64,000 nt of DNA from Candidatus Scalindua sp. (GTDB taxonomy: Bacteria > Planctomycetota > Brocadiia > Brocadiales > Scalinduaceae). Numbering within the stretch: the stretch's first letter is position 1; every line of letters begins with the position of its first letter. The position numbers were made by a program, and so were the translations under genes. Shown piece after piece: positions 26,684 through 35,573 of the stretch. The stretch is from positions 62,001 to 126,000 of the forward strand of contig JALDRB010000012.1 in the NCBI GenBank assembly GCA_031316155.1, written 5' to 3'. The notes below the pieces were generated by a model that had not been told where the DNA came from, searched no databases, and saw only the letters and a list, made by a program, of their open reading frames with translations.

Positions 26684-28459
26684 GTGGGTTTCGATGCAAT
26701 TGTAACATTAATAGTAGTTATCATAATCTTTGTAGCACTGATCAAAAATCTGGCTTCACCAGACATGCTGTTCCTGGGAGCGACCGCATTTCTTGCATTA
26801 CTGGGAATTATTACACCATCCGAGGCGTTCGCCGGGTTTTCCAACTCCGGCATGCTGACGGTGGCAATGCTGTTTGTAGTTGCCGCGGGTCTCAGGGAAA
26901 CCGGAGTTCTGGATTATGTGGGATATCACATCCTCGGACGCGCAAAGACGGAGAAGTCTGTCCTGGGCCGTCTGGCTGGTATTGTAATTCCCATGTCGGC
27001 TTTCCTGAATAATACGCCCATCGTGGCGATGTTCATGCCGATCGTCATAGAATGGAGTCGCCGGCATCGGATATCTCCCTCAAAGTTATTGATACCGGTT
27101 TCTTTTCTTGCGATTCTCGGTGGAACTTGCACGCTCATTGGTACTTCAACAAACCTTGTGGTGAACGGACTGATGATTGAGGAAGACATACCGGGAATGC
27201 GTTTATTCGAAATTGGTATGGTAGGCCTGCCTTACGCTGCAATCGGCATCGCTTACCTGTTTTTCTTTGGCAGGTACATCCTGCCAAACCGGACAGAATT
27301 GCTGGAACAGTTTGGTGTATCACGGCGGGAATACCTGGTTGAAATGCTGGTTCAAACGGGGTGCCGGTTAGTTGGTCAAACCATTGAAGCTGCCGGGCTG
27401 CGAAATCTGCCAGGATTGTTCCTTATTGATATAGACCGAAACGGCAAGATTTTAAGTCCAATTGGACCTGATGATCTCATTGAAGTGAACGACCGGTTGG
27501 TTTTTACGGGAGTTGTTAGCAGCATCGTTGAGCTTGAAAAAATCCCCGGCCTTGTTCCGGCTGTTGATCCAGCTTATGAAGTATCTTCCAAACAGCAAAG
27601 ACGAAGGCGTTTATGTGAAGCGGTTGTTTCCTCAAACTCCCCGGTTATCGGCAAAACCATCCGGGAGGCTGATTTTCGTGAGTTTTACGGGGCTGCGGTT
27701 GTTGCCGTCCATCGTGGCGGCAGTCGTGTTGTAAAGAAGATAGGTGACATTATCTTACGCCCGGGTGACACCCTGCTCTTACAGACAGGTTCACACTTCA
27801 TGAGGGCGTATCGGAATGATCCGGCGTTTTACCTGGTAAGTAATGTTGAAGAATGGCGTCCGCTTCGCCGGGACCGGGCATGGATTGCGGGACTGCTCTT
27901 TTTTGTCCTCATTGTACTGATGACAACCGAACTTGTTCCGACCTTGATTGCAGCTGCACTAATTGCCGTCTTCATGGTAGTGACGGGTTGCATCTCTGCC
28001 GGAGAAGCCAGGAGAAGTGTCGAGTGGCAGGTTCTCGTTACGATTGCAGCGGCCTTCGGGGTTGGTACTGCCCTTCAAAACTCCGGAGCGGCAACCGCAA
28101 TTGCAGGCGCTCTCGTTGATATCACGAAGGCATGGGGACCGGTTGCGGCTCTGGCTGCAATTTACTTTCTGGGGTCAATCATAACAGAACTGATAACCAA
28201 CAATGCGGCAGCGGTTCTGTTATTTCCCTTCTGCCTTGAAACAGCCCGTCTCTATGATGTCAGTCCCCGCCCGTTCATCATTGCTCTTGTCCTGGCTGCT
28301 TCGGCAAGTTTCATGACGCCTATCGGGTATCAAACAAACATGATGGTTTACGGTCCGGGTGGATATCGTTTCTCCGATTTCCTGCGGATCGGAGGCCCCT
28401 TGAATGTAATTCTATGGATTGCCGCTGTTATACTGATACCGTTGTTCTGGCCTTTCTGA
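26684..28459 (+). CDS. SLC13/CitT-type anion permease with two TrkA-C (RCK_C) domains
   Basis: 591 residues with about ten hydrophobic spans. MSAFLNNTPIVAMFMPIV and LIGTSTNLVVNGLM are the first anion/sodium site, and ITELITNNAAAVLLFPF and ASASFMTPIGYQTNMMVYG the second, both diagnostic of the SLC13/DASS fold. The cytoplasmic middle part (about 205-385) holds two RCK_C repeats ending RPGDTLLLQTGSHFM. Members transport sulfate, dicarboxylates or arsenite-like anions, and the nearby sulfite reductase genes make sulfate the most attractive substrate (inference). GTG start behind AAAAGGAA. Confidence 0.9.
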   Translation: MGFDAIVTLIVVIIIFVALIKNLASPDMLFLGATAFLALLGIITPSEAFAGFSNSGMLTVAMLFVVAAGLRETGVLDYVGYHILGRAKTEKSVLGRLAGIVIPMSAFLNNTPIVAMFMPIVIEWSRRHRISPSKLLIPVSFLAILGGTCTLIGTSTNLVVNGLMIEEDIPGMRLFEIGMVGLPYAAIGIAYLFFFGRYILPNRTELLEQFGVSRREYLVEMLVQTGCRLVGQTIEAAGLRNLPGLFLIDIDRNGKILSPIGPDDLIEVNDRLVFTGVVSSIVELEKIPGLVPAVDPAYEVSSKQQRRRRLCEAVVSSNSPVIGKTIREADFREFYGAAVVAVHRGGSRVVKKIGDIILRPGDTLLLQTGSHFMRAYRNDPAFYLVSNVEEWRPLRRDRAWIAGLLFFVLIVLMTTELVPTLIAAALIAVFMVVTGCISAGEARRSVEWQVLVTIAAAFGVGTALQNSGAATAIAGALVDITKAWGPVAALAAIYFLGSIITELITNNAAAVLLFPFCLETARLYDVSPRPFIIALVLAASASFMTPIGYQTNMMVYGPGGYRFSDFLRIGGPLNVILWIAAVILIPLFWPF

Positions 28460-28510
28460 TGTAACCGTGATTCCGGGATTTGAGATTTATAAAATCTATT
28501 TGTTCTGACT

Positions 28511-28634
28511 AGCCATTATAAAAGCGTGAGGTTGTTTTTCAATATAAATTGGTAAGCCACAGAGATAACAGAGAAAAAAGGCAAAAGGCAAGAAGCGAGA
28601 AGATTTACGATTTGTAAAACATGAATACCTAATC
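28511..28634 (+). repeat. Dispersed repeat family C, copy 1
   Basis: About 124 bp sharing AGCCATTATAAAAG, GAGGTTGTTTTTCAATATAA, CAGAGATAACAGA, GCAAAAGGCAAGAAG and AGATTTACGATTTGTAAAAC in the same order with 29251-29374. Small indels separate the copies. Non-coding. Confidence 0.85.
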
Positions 28635-28770
28635 TAGATTCCCCAAAAAGCTTATCGGACAAGATGCTAAATGCGGGAAAAGAAAAAGAGAAAAAAATCA
28701 CCAGTTACACTATTTGCCAATAACAAAGTCTCCCATGCTCAATGACAATATCTTGCTGGTGTTGTTATCT

Positions 28771-28947
28771 TTATAGGTTTCTGGTTACATTGGAGAGGAG
28801 TTTCGGCGGAAAGGAAACGAGTGGATGGCCGCAATCTCTTTCTTTTGCCTTGAGATCTTTGCAAATTGCCTTTAAATCATAATTAAATTTAGCCGCATGA
28901 GCATCTCTGATCTGCCTAACTTCCTCCACTATTGGGTCTTTTTTCAT
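28771..28947 (-). CDS. Small antitoxin-like protein, 58 residues
   Basis: ATG at 28947, stop at 28771. Begins MKKDPIVEEVRQIRDAHAAK and ends CGHPLVSFPPKLLSNVTRNL. I recognise this as a small conserved protein frequent in planctomycetes and cyanobacteria, often next to PIN or other toxin genes; no toxin gene is present here. Too short for most gene callers. It sits in a gene-poor stretch between two copies of repeat C. Confidence 0.65.
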   Translation of the reverse strand: MKKDPIVEEVRQIRDAHAAKFNYDLKAICKDLKAKERDCGHPLVSFPPKLLSNVTRNL

Positions 28948-29250
28948 TTATAATAACTGATAACACTTGTTTCAATATATACTTTTGGTTTCATTTAAAT
29001 CGTTTCTATATCTAGAGATTAAGTTAGTACAACAATGAATGTTTTCTGATTATGTAGTAATCTTAAAATATAATAGTGCTTTCGTAACTGATAAACCCTC
29101 CTGGTAGTCTTTTAAACTTTTTTGGAATAGACATTCAAAATTTGATAAATGGGGTTTGTAACTGCTGACGGCAATAGCTCTTTTCGAGATATTGCTAAGC
29201 TTTTTTATAAGGTAATTTGGTGAAATTCAGTGAATTGGTTTTACAAAAGA

Positions 29251-29374
29251 GCCATTATAAAAGATCGAGGTTGTTTTTCAATATAAATTCGCGGGTCAAA
29301 GAATTAACAGAGATAACAGAAAAAAAAGCAAAAGGCAAGAAGATTTACGATTTGTAAAACAACGAATGACTAAT
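29251..29374 (+). repeat. Dispersed repeat family C, copy 2
   Basis: Matches 28511-28634 as described there; about 740 bp separates the two. A short hairpin CCCGCCATAGCGGG follows immediately at 29376-29389. Confidence 0.85.
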
Positions 29375-29393
29375 CCCGCCATAGCGGGTTACT

Positions 29394-29429
29394 ACGTTCG
29401 CCAGCCCGATACTTACATTCTGGTGGGGT
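29394..29429 (+). repeat. Short GC-rich repeat D, copy 1
   Basis: GTTCGCCAGCCCGATACTTA and CATTCTGGTGGGG recur nearly unchanged at 60314-60346, where they are nested inside another repeat. CGCCAG and CTGGTG/CTGGCG can pair. Confidence 0.7.
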
Positions 29430-29541
29430 CTGATATCTATTGGGAATATGATTGAAGATTGATGATTAAGGCTACGATAAAGATGTTCGTCAAGAACAAT
29501 TACTACTTTTTTCAACCTGACTTTATACAATTTTTTATTGG

Positions 29542-30670
29542 TATTAACTCGGCAAATAAATACGTGCAAATAGATTGTTGATATGCTATATTTTCTGCAT
29601 GGAAAAAATCGATGCACGAAAACTATCAACAGAAGCACAGCAGCAAATACGCAACCAGGCAATTCGTCTCAAAAAGTCAGGAAGCACCTACAAAGAGATA
29701 TCTGAGATTACTTGTGTCCATGTATCAACAATTGCCCGGTGGTACAAAACGTATCAGCAAAAAGGCTCTAATGCAATACGAATCAAGAAAAGAGGCAGAC
29801 GCATGGGCAGTTGCCGTACTTTGACATTGGAGCAGGAGAGACAAATTCAGAAGACTATTTACGACAAATGCCCCGATCAGCTGAAATTTCCTTTTGCATT
29901 GTGGACACGTAAAGCAGTTCAGCAGTTAATCAAACGTCTCTGGTCGCTCGACATGCCAGTGCGAACTGTTGGTGAATACCTGAAGCGATGGGGATTTACC
30001 CCTCAAAAACCATTGCGTAGAGCCTACAAGCAGAATCCTGAAGCCGTTAAAAAATGGCTGGTTGAGGAATACCCTGCAATTGCCAAAAAAGCAACAAAAG
30101 AACGAGCTGAAATCCACTGGGGAGATGAAACAGGCCTCTGTAATGAGAGCTACTATGGCAGAAGCTATGCGCCACGAGGTAAAACCCCCGCAATTCTTGT
30201 TCAGCCGAGATGTAAGCGGGTCAATTTGATTTCTACAGTTACGAATCAAGGTAAAGTCAGATTTATGGTTTATGAGGATAAAATGAATTCAAAGACTCTT
30301 ATAAAATTTCTGAAAAGGCTTATCAGGGAAGCAACAAGAAAGATATTTCTGATACTTGATAATTTGAAGGTGCATCATAGTTACGTTGTCAGGGATTGGT
30401 TGAATAAGCATAAAGAGCAATTAGAGGTTTTCTTTTTACCGTCTTACTCTCCTGAGTTAAATCCAGATGAATACCTGAACTGTGATTTAAAAGTTGGCGT
30501 ACATTCTCAAATGCCTGCGAAAACGAAAAATAACTCAAGAACAACTCAAGAACAACACAATATCTCATTTGAGAAAACTTCAAAAGTCACCAAATCGAGT
30601 GATGAAATATTTTAAGCATCCAAAGATTGCGTATGCAGCGTAATTATTCTATTTATTTGCCGGGTTAATA
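29542..30670 (+). mobile_element. IS630-family insertion sequence
   Basis: Terminal inverted repeats TATTAACTCGGCAAATAAAT (29542-29561) and ATTTATTTGCCGGGTTAATA (30651-30670) match at 19 of 20 positions. The TA at each outer end fits the IS630/Tc1 preference for TA targets. Element length 1129 bp, containing one transposase gene. Confidence 0.9.
29599..30615 (+). pseudogene. IS630 transposase with frameshifted C-terminus
   Basis: From ATG 29599 (MEKIDARKLSTEAQQQ): N-terminal helix-turn-helix pair (YKEISEITCVHVSTIARWY), winged helix, then the DDE core with HWGDETGLCN, FLILDNLKVHHS and SYSPELNPDEYLNCDLK. After residue 310 the frame is wrong: a second frame gives the expected end ISHLRKLQKSPNRVMKYF to a stop at 30642. 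The shift coincides with a tandem AACTCAAGAAC duplication near 30531-30552. DDE residues are intact, so activity may be retained, but the normal tail is replaced. Confidence 0.85.
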
Positions 30671-30673
30671 TGT

Positions 30674-30953
30674 TTAAGCGACAACCAGTTTATCTTCGTT
30701 CTGTATAATTATTTTTGGATTATTACTTTTTGGTGGGATTGGGAGACCTTCCTCTTTCAACAATTTTATGTGCTCTATCATTCCCCATTTTGCCTTGTAA
30801 ATGCAATCCTCAATTGAGTGGCCTATTCCGCTAAAACCTTCTAAATCTGTTCAATAAAATCCAAAATAATCTGGTTCTTTCGTTGCTTCTATTATCAATG
30901 AATACTCTAACTCATTATTTAATTTATCTCCTATTAATTTTACAGTGTTAGAT
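30674..30953 (-). pseudogene. HicB-like antitoxin with in-frame TGA
   Basis: Minus-strand frame reads NNELEYSLIIEATKEPDYFG, FY, stop, TDLEGFSGIGHSIEDCIYKA and ends NEDKLVVA at 30674. This is the HicB partial RNase-H fold (F-x-DLxGFxxxGxSxEE). The TGA is at 30851-30853. No clear start codon and no HicA gene nearby, so it is a remnant. It begins 3 bp outside the IS630 element. Confidence 0.7.
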
Positions 30954-31090
30954 TTTTATATAAAAAATATTCTACAAAAGGGATCAAATATGCCGATGGC
31001 TTTTCATTGCGATTGGATCATAGTCATAAGATTAACAAGTTAATTAATTGGTAATGAAACAGATTTGATTTTTCCTTTAAGAAACAAACT

Positions 31091-31402
31091 TTATGAGCAG
31101 GTTATTCCAAATCGTTTGGCATTTCTCAAGACAGGGGTATACCGACCAAGGTCGAAAGTTCCAAAACCAATCGAATGAACATGCTCTCTGTTATTTTCCA
31201 GGAATTGCATGGAAAATTTTGCATCTTCATAGGTTTCACCGGGAAACCCGAAGAATCCCATAACATGATTCCAGACACCATGCCTGGAGGAGAGTTCCAG
31301 ATTTTGTTCAATTACTCCGGTAGTAGTCGACTTCCCCATCAGTTTGAAAATCCGTTCTCTTCCGGATTCAAACCCGATCCGGCTTTTCGGTTTCACAGGC
31401 AT
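31091..31402 (-). pseudogene. Fragment of a radical SAM protein (C-terminal half of the core)
   Basis: About 100 residues: RIGFESGRERIFKLMGKSTT, MGFFGFPGETYEDAKFSMQF and SIGFGTFDLGRYTPVL are typical of the second half of the radical SAM barrel in B12-binding members. The cluster-binding Cys motif and the N-terminal domain are missing, and upstream sequence does not restore them. A relic; the gene at 10147 belongs to the same superfamily but is not a close match. Confidence 0.75.
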
Positions 31403-31500
31403 AGAGATATAAAGAATTTTGTAGATATGACGATAATACTATAATTCCCGATTATAACCCTCGTGCGCTATTTTAATGGATAGTTTTCACTATTTCCTTA

Positions 31501-31597
31501 TTTTTTGTGCGAAAGCACATGCCCAAAATGGCGTTAAGCAACGACATGGATGTCGTTGTAGCAATTTTGAAAGAGTTGCGCAGGATGCGCTAACTCG
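31501..31597 (+). repeat. Structured repeat family B, copy 1 (candidate RNA element)
   Basis: Three hairpins: GTGC-GAAA-GCAC at 31507-31518; AACGACATGGATGTCGTT inside an outer stem CAAAATGGC/GCAATTTTG; and GAGTTGCGCAGGATGCGCTAACTC. It ends 27 nt before the ATG of the J-domain/PilZ gene at 31625, same strand, so it would lie in that gene's 5' leader. Confidence 0.85.
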
Positions 31598-31624
31598 TCA
31601 GAATCTTTACTTTTGGTCTCCTCT

Positions 31625-32314
31625 ATGGATAATCGACGCAATTACTACCGAATCCTTCAGGTTCAGCCTGATGCCCCATTTGAAATAATTCGCACCAGTT
31701 ATCTGACGATCTTACACAAATTAAAACAACATCCCGATCTTGGCGGTGATCATTCGAATGCCAAAATCCTCAACGAAGCTTATCAGACCTTAAGTGATGC
31801 AAAGAAACGTGCTGAATATGACAAGAAACTCTTTGCTTATTATACAAAGCATTTCTCTTCAGGTGAAAGGTCATCCAAAAAACCTGTTACGACTGTTTTT
31901 TGTCCTTTTTGTAAAAGGCCATTAGCACGTAAGGAGAGCCCTGATAAAAACTGTATCTGTCAAAGCAATTCATTTTTTACTGAACAAGAAGAGAGCACAC
32001 GAGAGGAATGTCGGCGCTCTCTCGCACGTATAAAAAAACTTGAAAAGTTACACTTCATCAGTCCAGCTTCTAAAAAAGTTCAACAGGCACAATTGGTGGA
32101 TCTCTCTCCGGAAGGAATGCGATTTCTCTGCAAGAAAAAACAGACCCCAAACGTGACAATCAAAATTGACAGCTCCCTTTTCCATGCGACAGCGAAAGTA
32201 ATGAATACTCAGAAAATAGTCCTTAAGGGTAGGGTTTTTTACTCTGTCGGCACCCATTTTTTATCTGTCTTCTTCACTAATCAGGACGGAACATTTCTTT
32301 CTGCTACTGTATAA
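31625..32314 (+). CDS. J-domain / zinc ribbon / PilZ-domain protein
   Basis: 229 residues from ATG 31625 (MDNRRNYYRILQVQPDAPFE). Residues 5-70 are a J domain with the HPD tripeptide (QHPDLGGDH), which stimulates Hsp70 ATPase. Residues about 92-115 hold CPFCKRPL and a later CIC, a possible zinc ribbon. The C-terminal about 85 residues resemble PilZ (AQLVDLSPEGMRFLC, then VGTHFLSVFF), a c-di-GMP-binding fold, although the RxxxR arginine motif is not obvious. A co-chaperone tuned by second messenger is inference. Upstream TTG at 31613 is an alternative start. The gene follows structured repeat B copy 1. Confidence 0.75.
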   Translation: MDNRRNYYRILQVQPDAPFEIIRTSYLTILHKLKQHPDLGGDHSNAKILNEAYQTLSDAKKRAEYDKKLFAYYTKHFSSGERSSKKPVTTVFCPFCKRPLARKESPDKNCICQSNSFFTEQEESTREECRRSLARIKKLEKLHFISPASKKVQQAQLVDLSPEGMRFLCKKKQTPNVTIKIDSSLFHATAKVMNTQKIVLKGRVFYSVGTHFLSVFFTNQDGTFLSATV

Positions 32315-32413
32315 AGAGAAAAAGTGGAACCCTTCGGTAATGTTCCAACCTTTCTATATTATTCAAATCATCGTATCGTTTTAACCGTTAAATGCTCAGC
32401 TATCTTTTTTATA

Positions 32414-32590
32414 TATACTCATCTCATAATGATTTTCGGGCCTGTCTGTGCGTAAGGAAAGGAACGCACGCAGACAGGTAAAATCCGAGATAAAATTGAG
32501 CGAGTAAAGTCCTTGGCGCCTTTTGTCCGGAGATACCTTCACCAAGCTTTGGTTTTTAGAAAAATCTAAAACCAAATCGGTTTTAGTATA
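32414..32590 (+). repeat. MITE-like repeat family A, copy 2, with nested hairpin insertion
   Basis: Ends TATACTCATCTCATAATG and AACCAAATCGGTTTTAGTAT are imperfect inverted repeats. The interior (AAATCCGAGATAAAATTGAG) matches 57053-57191 and 10066-10118. Positions 32440-32482 carry an extra palindrome (CCTGTCTGTGCGT ... ACGCACGCAGACAGG) absent from the other full copy. Confidence 0.85.
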
Positions 32591-32665
32591 TTATCAATTG
32601 GAATACCGTGAAGCATTTTGTTATAAATTAACGATTAAGATATTTTTGTAATAAAAGTGTAAAAC

Positions 32666-34399
32666 ATGTCAGCAATTCGAATGCAAAACGATCTGGTGCG
32701 GTCCTTAAACGGAATGGAGGGAAAACCGTACCCTTTTTACAAAACCATAAAAGGGGGTTATCAATTCCAGGATTACCAATTGTGGTTTGATCACATTCAG
32801 GGAGATCCATTTGCTGCTCCCAGTAAGGTGAGAGTGAGGATCCCGATAGTTGCAGCTGGGTTTCCTGACGATACCTATCATACCGATATCAGGAGTATCG
32901 GATTGTGTGATTTTCTGACAAGAGTTTTTTGTCAATCCATTAAGAGGCATAATATTAAAAGAGAGGGTTCAGGTAAGAGTGGGATTATTGAGATGGATCG
33001 ACCGGGACAGGAGGTTCTCAAGCGGTCTTCGATGGCGATAAAAGATGAATGTATTGAGGCACGCTTTCTTGTCGGGCTTCCCGGTTATGGACGCAGGATT
33101 GCAGGAAAGGCCGCAGCCTCTCTTTTTTCAGATATTATTCCCCGTATTATTCACGATTCGTTGTATTTTCAAAGAGTTCCAAAAGATATCTTGTATCTAC
33201 AAATTGAGACCGTTGAAGATGCGGAATTCATCAGGAATAACCTGGCAGATAACAATTTGATTGCCTTTGTGGCTGACGGCGCTGTACTGCCGAGGGCGAG
33301 TGGAATTGATGCACGACCACTTGCTTCTGAACACCTGGTTCCTTTTGAAAGCTGCCAATCGTTGAAGGTTGAACTTGTATTGCCAAACCACGGGAGAATA
33401 ACGGGCATGGGAATTCCAAGGGGTGTATCATTGATAGTTGGCGGGGGGTATCACGGAAAATCTACCTTATTGCACGCTTTGGAGCATGGTATCTATAATC
33501 ATATTCCTGGTGACGGTCGTGAGTTTGTGGTTACGAATACCGATGCAGTCAAGATCAGAGCGGAAGATGGAAGGAGCATACAAAACCTGAATATAGATTC
33601 CTTTATCTCGAATCTGCCATTTGATCAGGAAACCGCTTCATTCTCAACTACGAATGCCAGCGGAAGTACATCGCAAGCGGCAAACATTCTTGAAGCTCTT
33701 GAGGTAGGAGCAAAAACATTTCTCCTGGATGAGGATACCCTCGCAACAAATTTTATGATTCGTGATCAACGAATGAGGGCTCTCATTTCCAGAGACAAGG
33801 AGCCGATTACTCCCTTCATTGAGCATGTAAGAGGTCTCTATGAAAAAAAGGGAATTTCAACCGTACTCGTGATGGGGGGAAGCGGTGACTATTTTTATGT
33901 GGCCGATGTGGTAATCGGCATGATTGAGTATCGACCACATGATTTAACATTGCCGTCTCGTCAAATAGTGAAAGAGTATCCAGTGGCAAATGATCATAAT
34001 GTGAAACTTCCTTCTGAGATCCATCGTAATCCCATACCAAACATCCTGAGTGCCTCAAGGGGGAAAAAACCGATTTACATCAGGCCTGAGGGGGATTCCC
34101 TTCTCCGTTTTGGCGAACATGAGGTTCACGTGGGAGCAGTGGAACAATTGATACATCCCGGTCAATTGCGGGCAATCGGTTATGCCATTCATTATTCCGG
34201 TCGCTATATGGACGGACACCGGAGTATAAAGGAGATATGCAGACTGGTACTGGCTGACATAGGGAAGAAAGGGTTGGATTGCCTTACTGAACCAGAAATA
34301 AGGGGTGACATGGCTGAATTCAGGAGTTATGAACTGGCTGCAACACTGAATCGCTTTCGTGCATTACAGGTTCAGCAAAAGAGTCGAATGAACGGGTAA
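32666..34399 (+). CDS. Predicted ABC-class ATPase (DUF2791/COG3044 type)
   Basis: 577 residues. The P-loop is GGGYHGKSTLLHALEHG near residue 262, and NTDAVKIRAEDGRSI and FLLDEDTLATNFMIRDQRM (Walker B region) follow, all strong marks of the predicted P-loop ABC-ATPase family. IPRGVSLIVGG precedes the P-loop. These cytoplasmic proteins have no transporter partner and no established function. Stands alone on the plus strand, 350 bp after the PilZ gene, the gap being mostly the MITE-like repeat. Confidence 0.9.
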   Translation: MSAIRMQNDLVRSLNGMEGKPYPFYKTIKGGYQFQDYQLWFDHIQGDPFAAPSKVRVRIPIVAAGFPDDTYHTDIRSIGLCDFLTRVFCQSIKRHNIKREGSGKSGIIEMDRPGQEVLKRSSMAIKDECIEARFLVGLPGYGRRIAGKAAASLFSDIIPRIIHDSLYFQRVPKDILYLQIETVEDAEFIRNNLADNNLIAFVADGAVLPRASGIDARPLASEHLVPFESCQSLKVELVLPNHGRITGMGIPRGVSLIVGGGYHGKSTLLHALEHGIYNHIPGDGREFVVTNTDAVKIRAEDGRSIQNLNIDSFISNLPFDQETASFSTTNASGSTSQAANILEALEVGAKTFLLDEDTLATNFMIRDQRMRALISRDKEPITPFIEHVRGLYEKKGISTVLVMGGSGDYFYVADVVIGMIEYRPHDLTLPSRQIVKEYPVANDHNVKLPSEIHRNPIPNILSASRGKKPIYIRPEGDSLLRFGEHEVHVGAVEQLIHPGQLRAIGYAIHYSGRYMDGHRSIKEICRLVLADIGKKGLDCLTEPEIRGDMAEFRSYELAATLNRFRALQVQQKSRMNG

Positions 34400-34458
34400 A
34401 AATAAAATAGCGAATGAGAAAAACGCGACTATTTGCAATGTACATTTTTTATTGATGT

Positions 34459-35538
34459 TTATTCCTCTCCATTATCTTTCGGTGAAACCTCCTCATCCTC
34501 TAACAATTCTGACAGTTCTTTAACCAGCTTACCGGCATCATGTTCAGCAATCTCGTAAATCCATCCAGTGTGCCTTGCAGTAAATTCCTTGGCCCTCTCC
34601 ATCGCAAGCAGTTTGGATTCCTTTTTCTTTAACTCTTCTTCCGATTCAATACTATTTTCTTTTGTAACAGGAGTATTATCAGTAAATTCACAGTCACAAA
34701 TCAGGTAAGTCTTACCATCCTTCCGGGCGATCTTCAGCGTATAAACCGTTGAGTCTTTCTTTCTGCAGATAAATTTTCTCTCAAAGGGTAGCTCCCCATC
34801 CTGTTGTGAAATCTTCTTTACATCTTGAAACTGGAGATATGTTAATGCCGTGAATATATTTTCACCTTCTCCCTCTTTCAGTTTTTTTCCTGCGGGGGGA
34901 TTTTCCAATACTATCCCTTCTCCCTCTTTATTTGCATGCAGGGTATAGGATTCAGCCGGAGAATGGACAGTCACAGACTCTATATCTTCACGAGATACAG
35001 AAATAATCTCTTTTTTTACATAATTCATTGCCTGATCCTTGATCCAGGGAAGTTCAGGTGCAACGTAAACCCTGTCGCCTGGAATCAGTCTCACAAAATT
35101 TCTGTGCCCCTTTTCATTGTCTTTACCTACAATAACGCCTGCCAGGAGAGCTGAATCTGGTCGTAGAAATTTTACAATATGTTTCGCCTCTTCTTCCGTT
35201 ACCCCGAGATCTTTGTGATTAGCGGGGTTTTCCGTATAGAGTTCTGTTGTTTGGATATCGAGACATGTGGTAATAAGAGCGTTTATCTCCTGGGTAACAG
35301 CTGGATAGCCATCTTTGTTTGTTACGACAAAGTTTGAGTCTTCGCGTTTCAGAGTTACGGCATCTTCTCCTTTTCCCAGAACAATACTTCCAATATCAGA
35401 AGGATCTAAACCCTGGAAAAGGTACACAGGAGCTTTTGGTTCCTGACTGTACTGCTTTGAAAGATGTGACTGAACAACAGCCCAGGCAATCATACAGGCT
35501 GTAATGATACCGAGTATTATAAGCTTTCTACTACTCAT
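34459..35538 (-). CDS. DUF4340 protein, accessory of a Gld-type ABC exporter
   Basis: 359 residues: one N-terminal transmembrane helix (LIILGIITACMIAWAVV) and a periplasmic beta-rich part made of two DUF4340 repeats (IGSIVLGKGEDAVTLKRED; RNFVRLIPGDRVYVAPELPW). Acidic C-terminus. Starts 36 bp after the GldG-like gene stop; last gene of a four-gene minus-strand operon (ATPase, permease, GldG-like, DUF4340). In such operons it is thought to be an extracytoplasmic partner of the exporter; substrate unknown. Confidence 0.88.
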   Translation of the reverse strand: MSSRKLIILGIITACMIAWAVVQSHLSKQYSQEPKAPVYLFQGLDPSDIGSIVLGKGEDAVTLKREDSNFVVTNKDGYPAVTQEINALITTCLDIQTTELYTENPANHKDLGVTEEEAKHIVKFLRPDSALLAGVIVGKDNEKGHRNFVRLIPGDRVYVAPELPWIKDQAMNYVKKEIISVSREDIESVTVHSPAESYTLHANKEGEGIVLENPPAGKKLKEGEGENIFTALTYLQFQDVKKISQQDGELPFERKFICRKKDSTVYTLKIARKDGKTYLICDCEFTDNTPVTKENSIESEEELKKKESKLLAMERAKEFTARHTGWIYEIAEHDAGKLVKELSELLEDEEVSPKDNGEE

Positions 35539-35573
35539 GAAAAAACTCCTGTAATAGTGTTGACAAAAGATCT

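Noticed and set aside
29345-29662. Minus-strand 105-codon frame over the IS630 left end
   Set aside because: It spans the inverted repeat and repeat D and antisense transposase sequence; no independent support.
18821-30853. In-frame TGA codons in the DUF4160 and HicB-like genes as UGA recoding
   Set aside because: Both genes are in debris regions, other genes here use TGA as a normal stop, and no selenocysteine-insertion structure or Cys/Trp-aligned position was evident.
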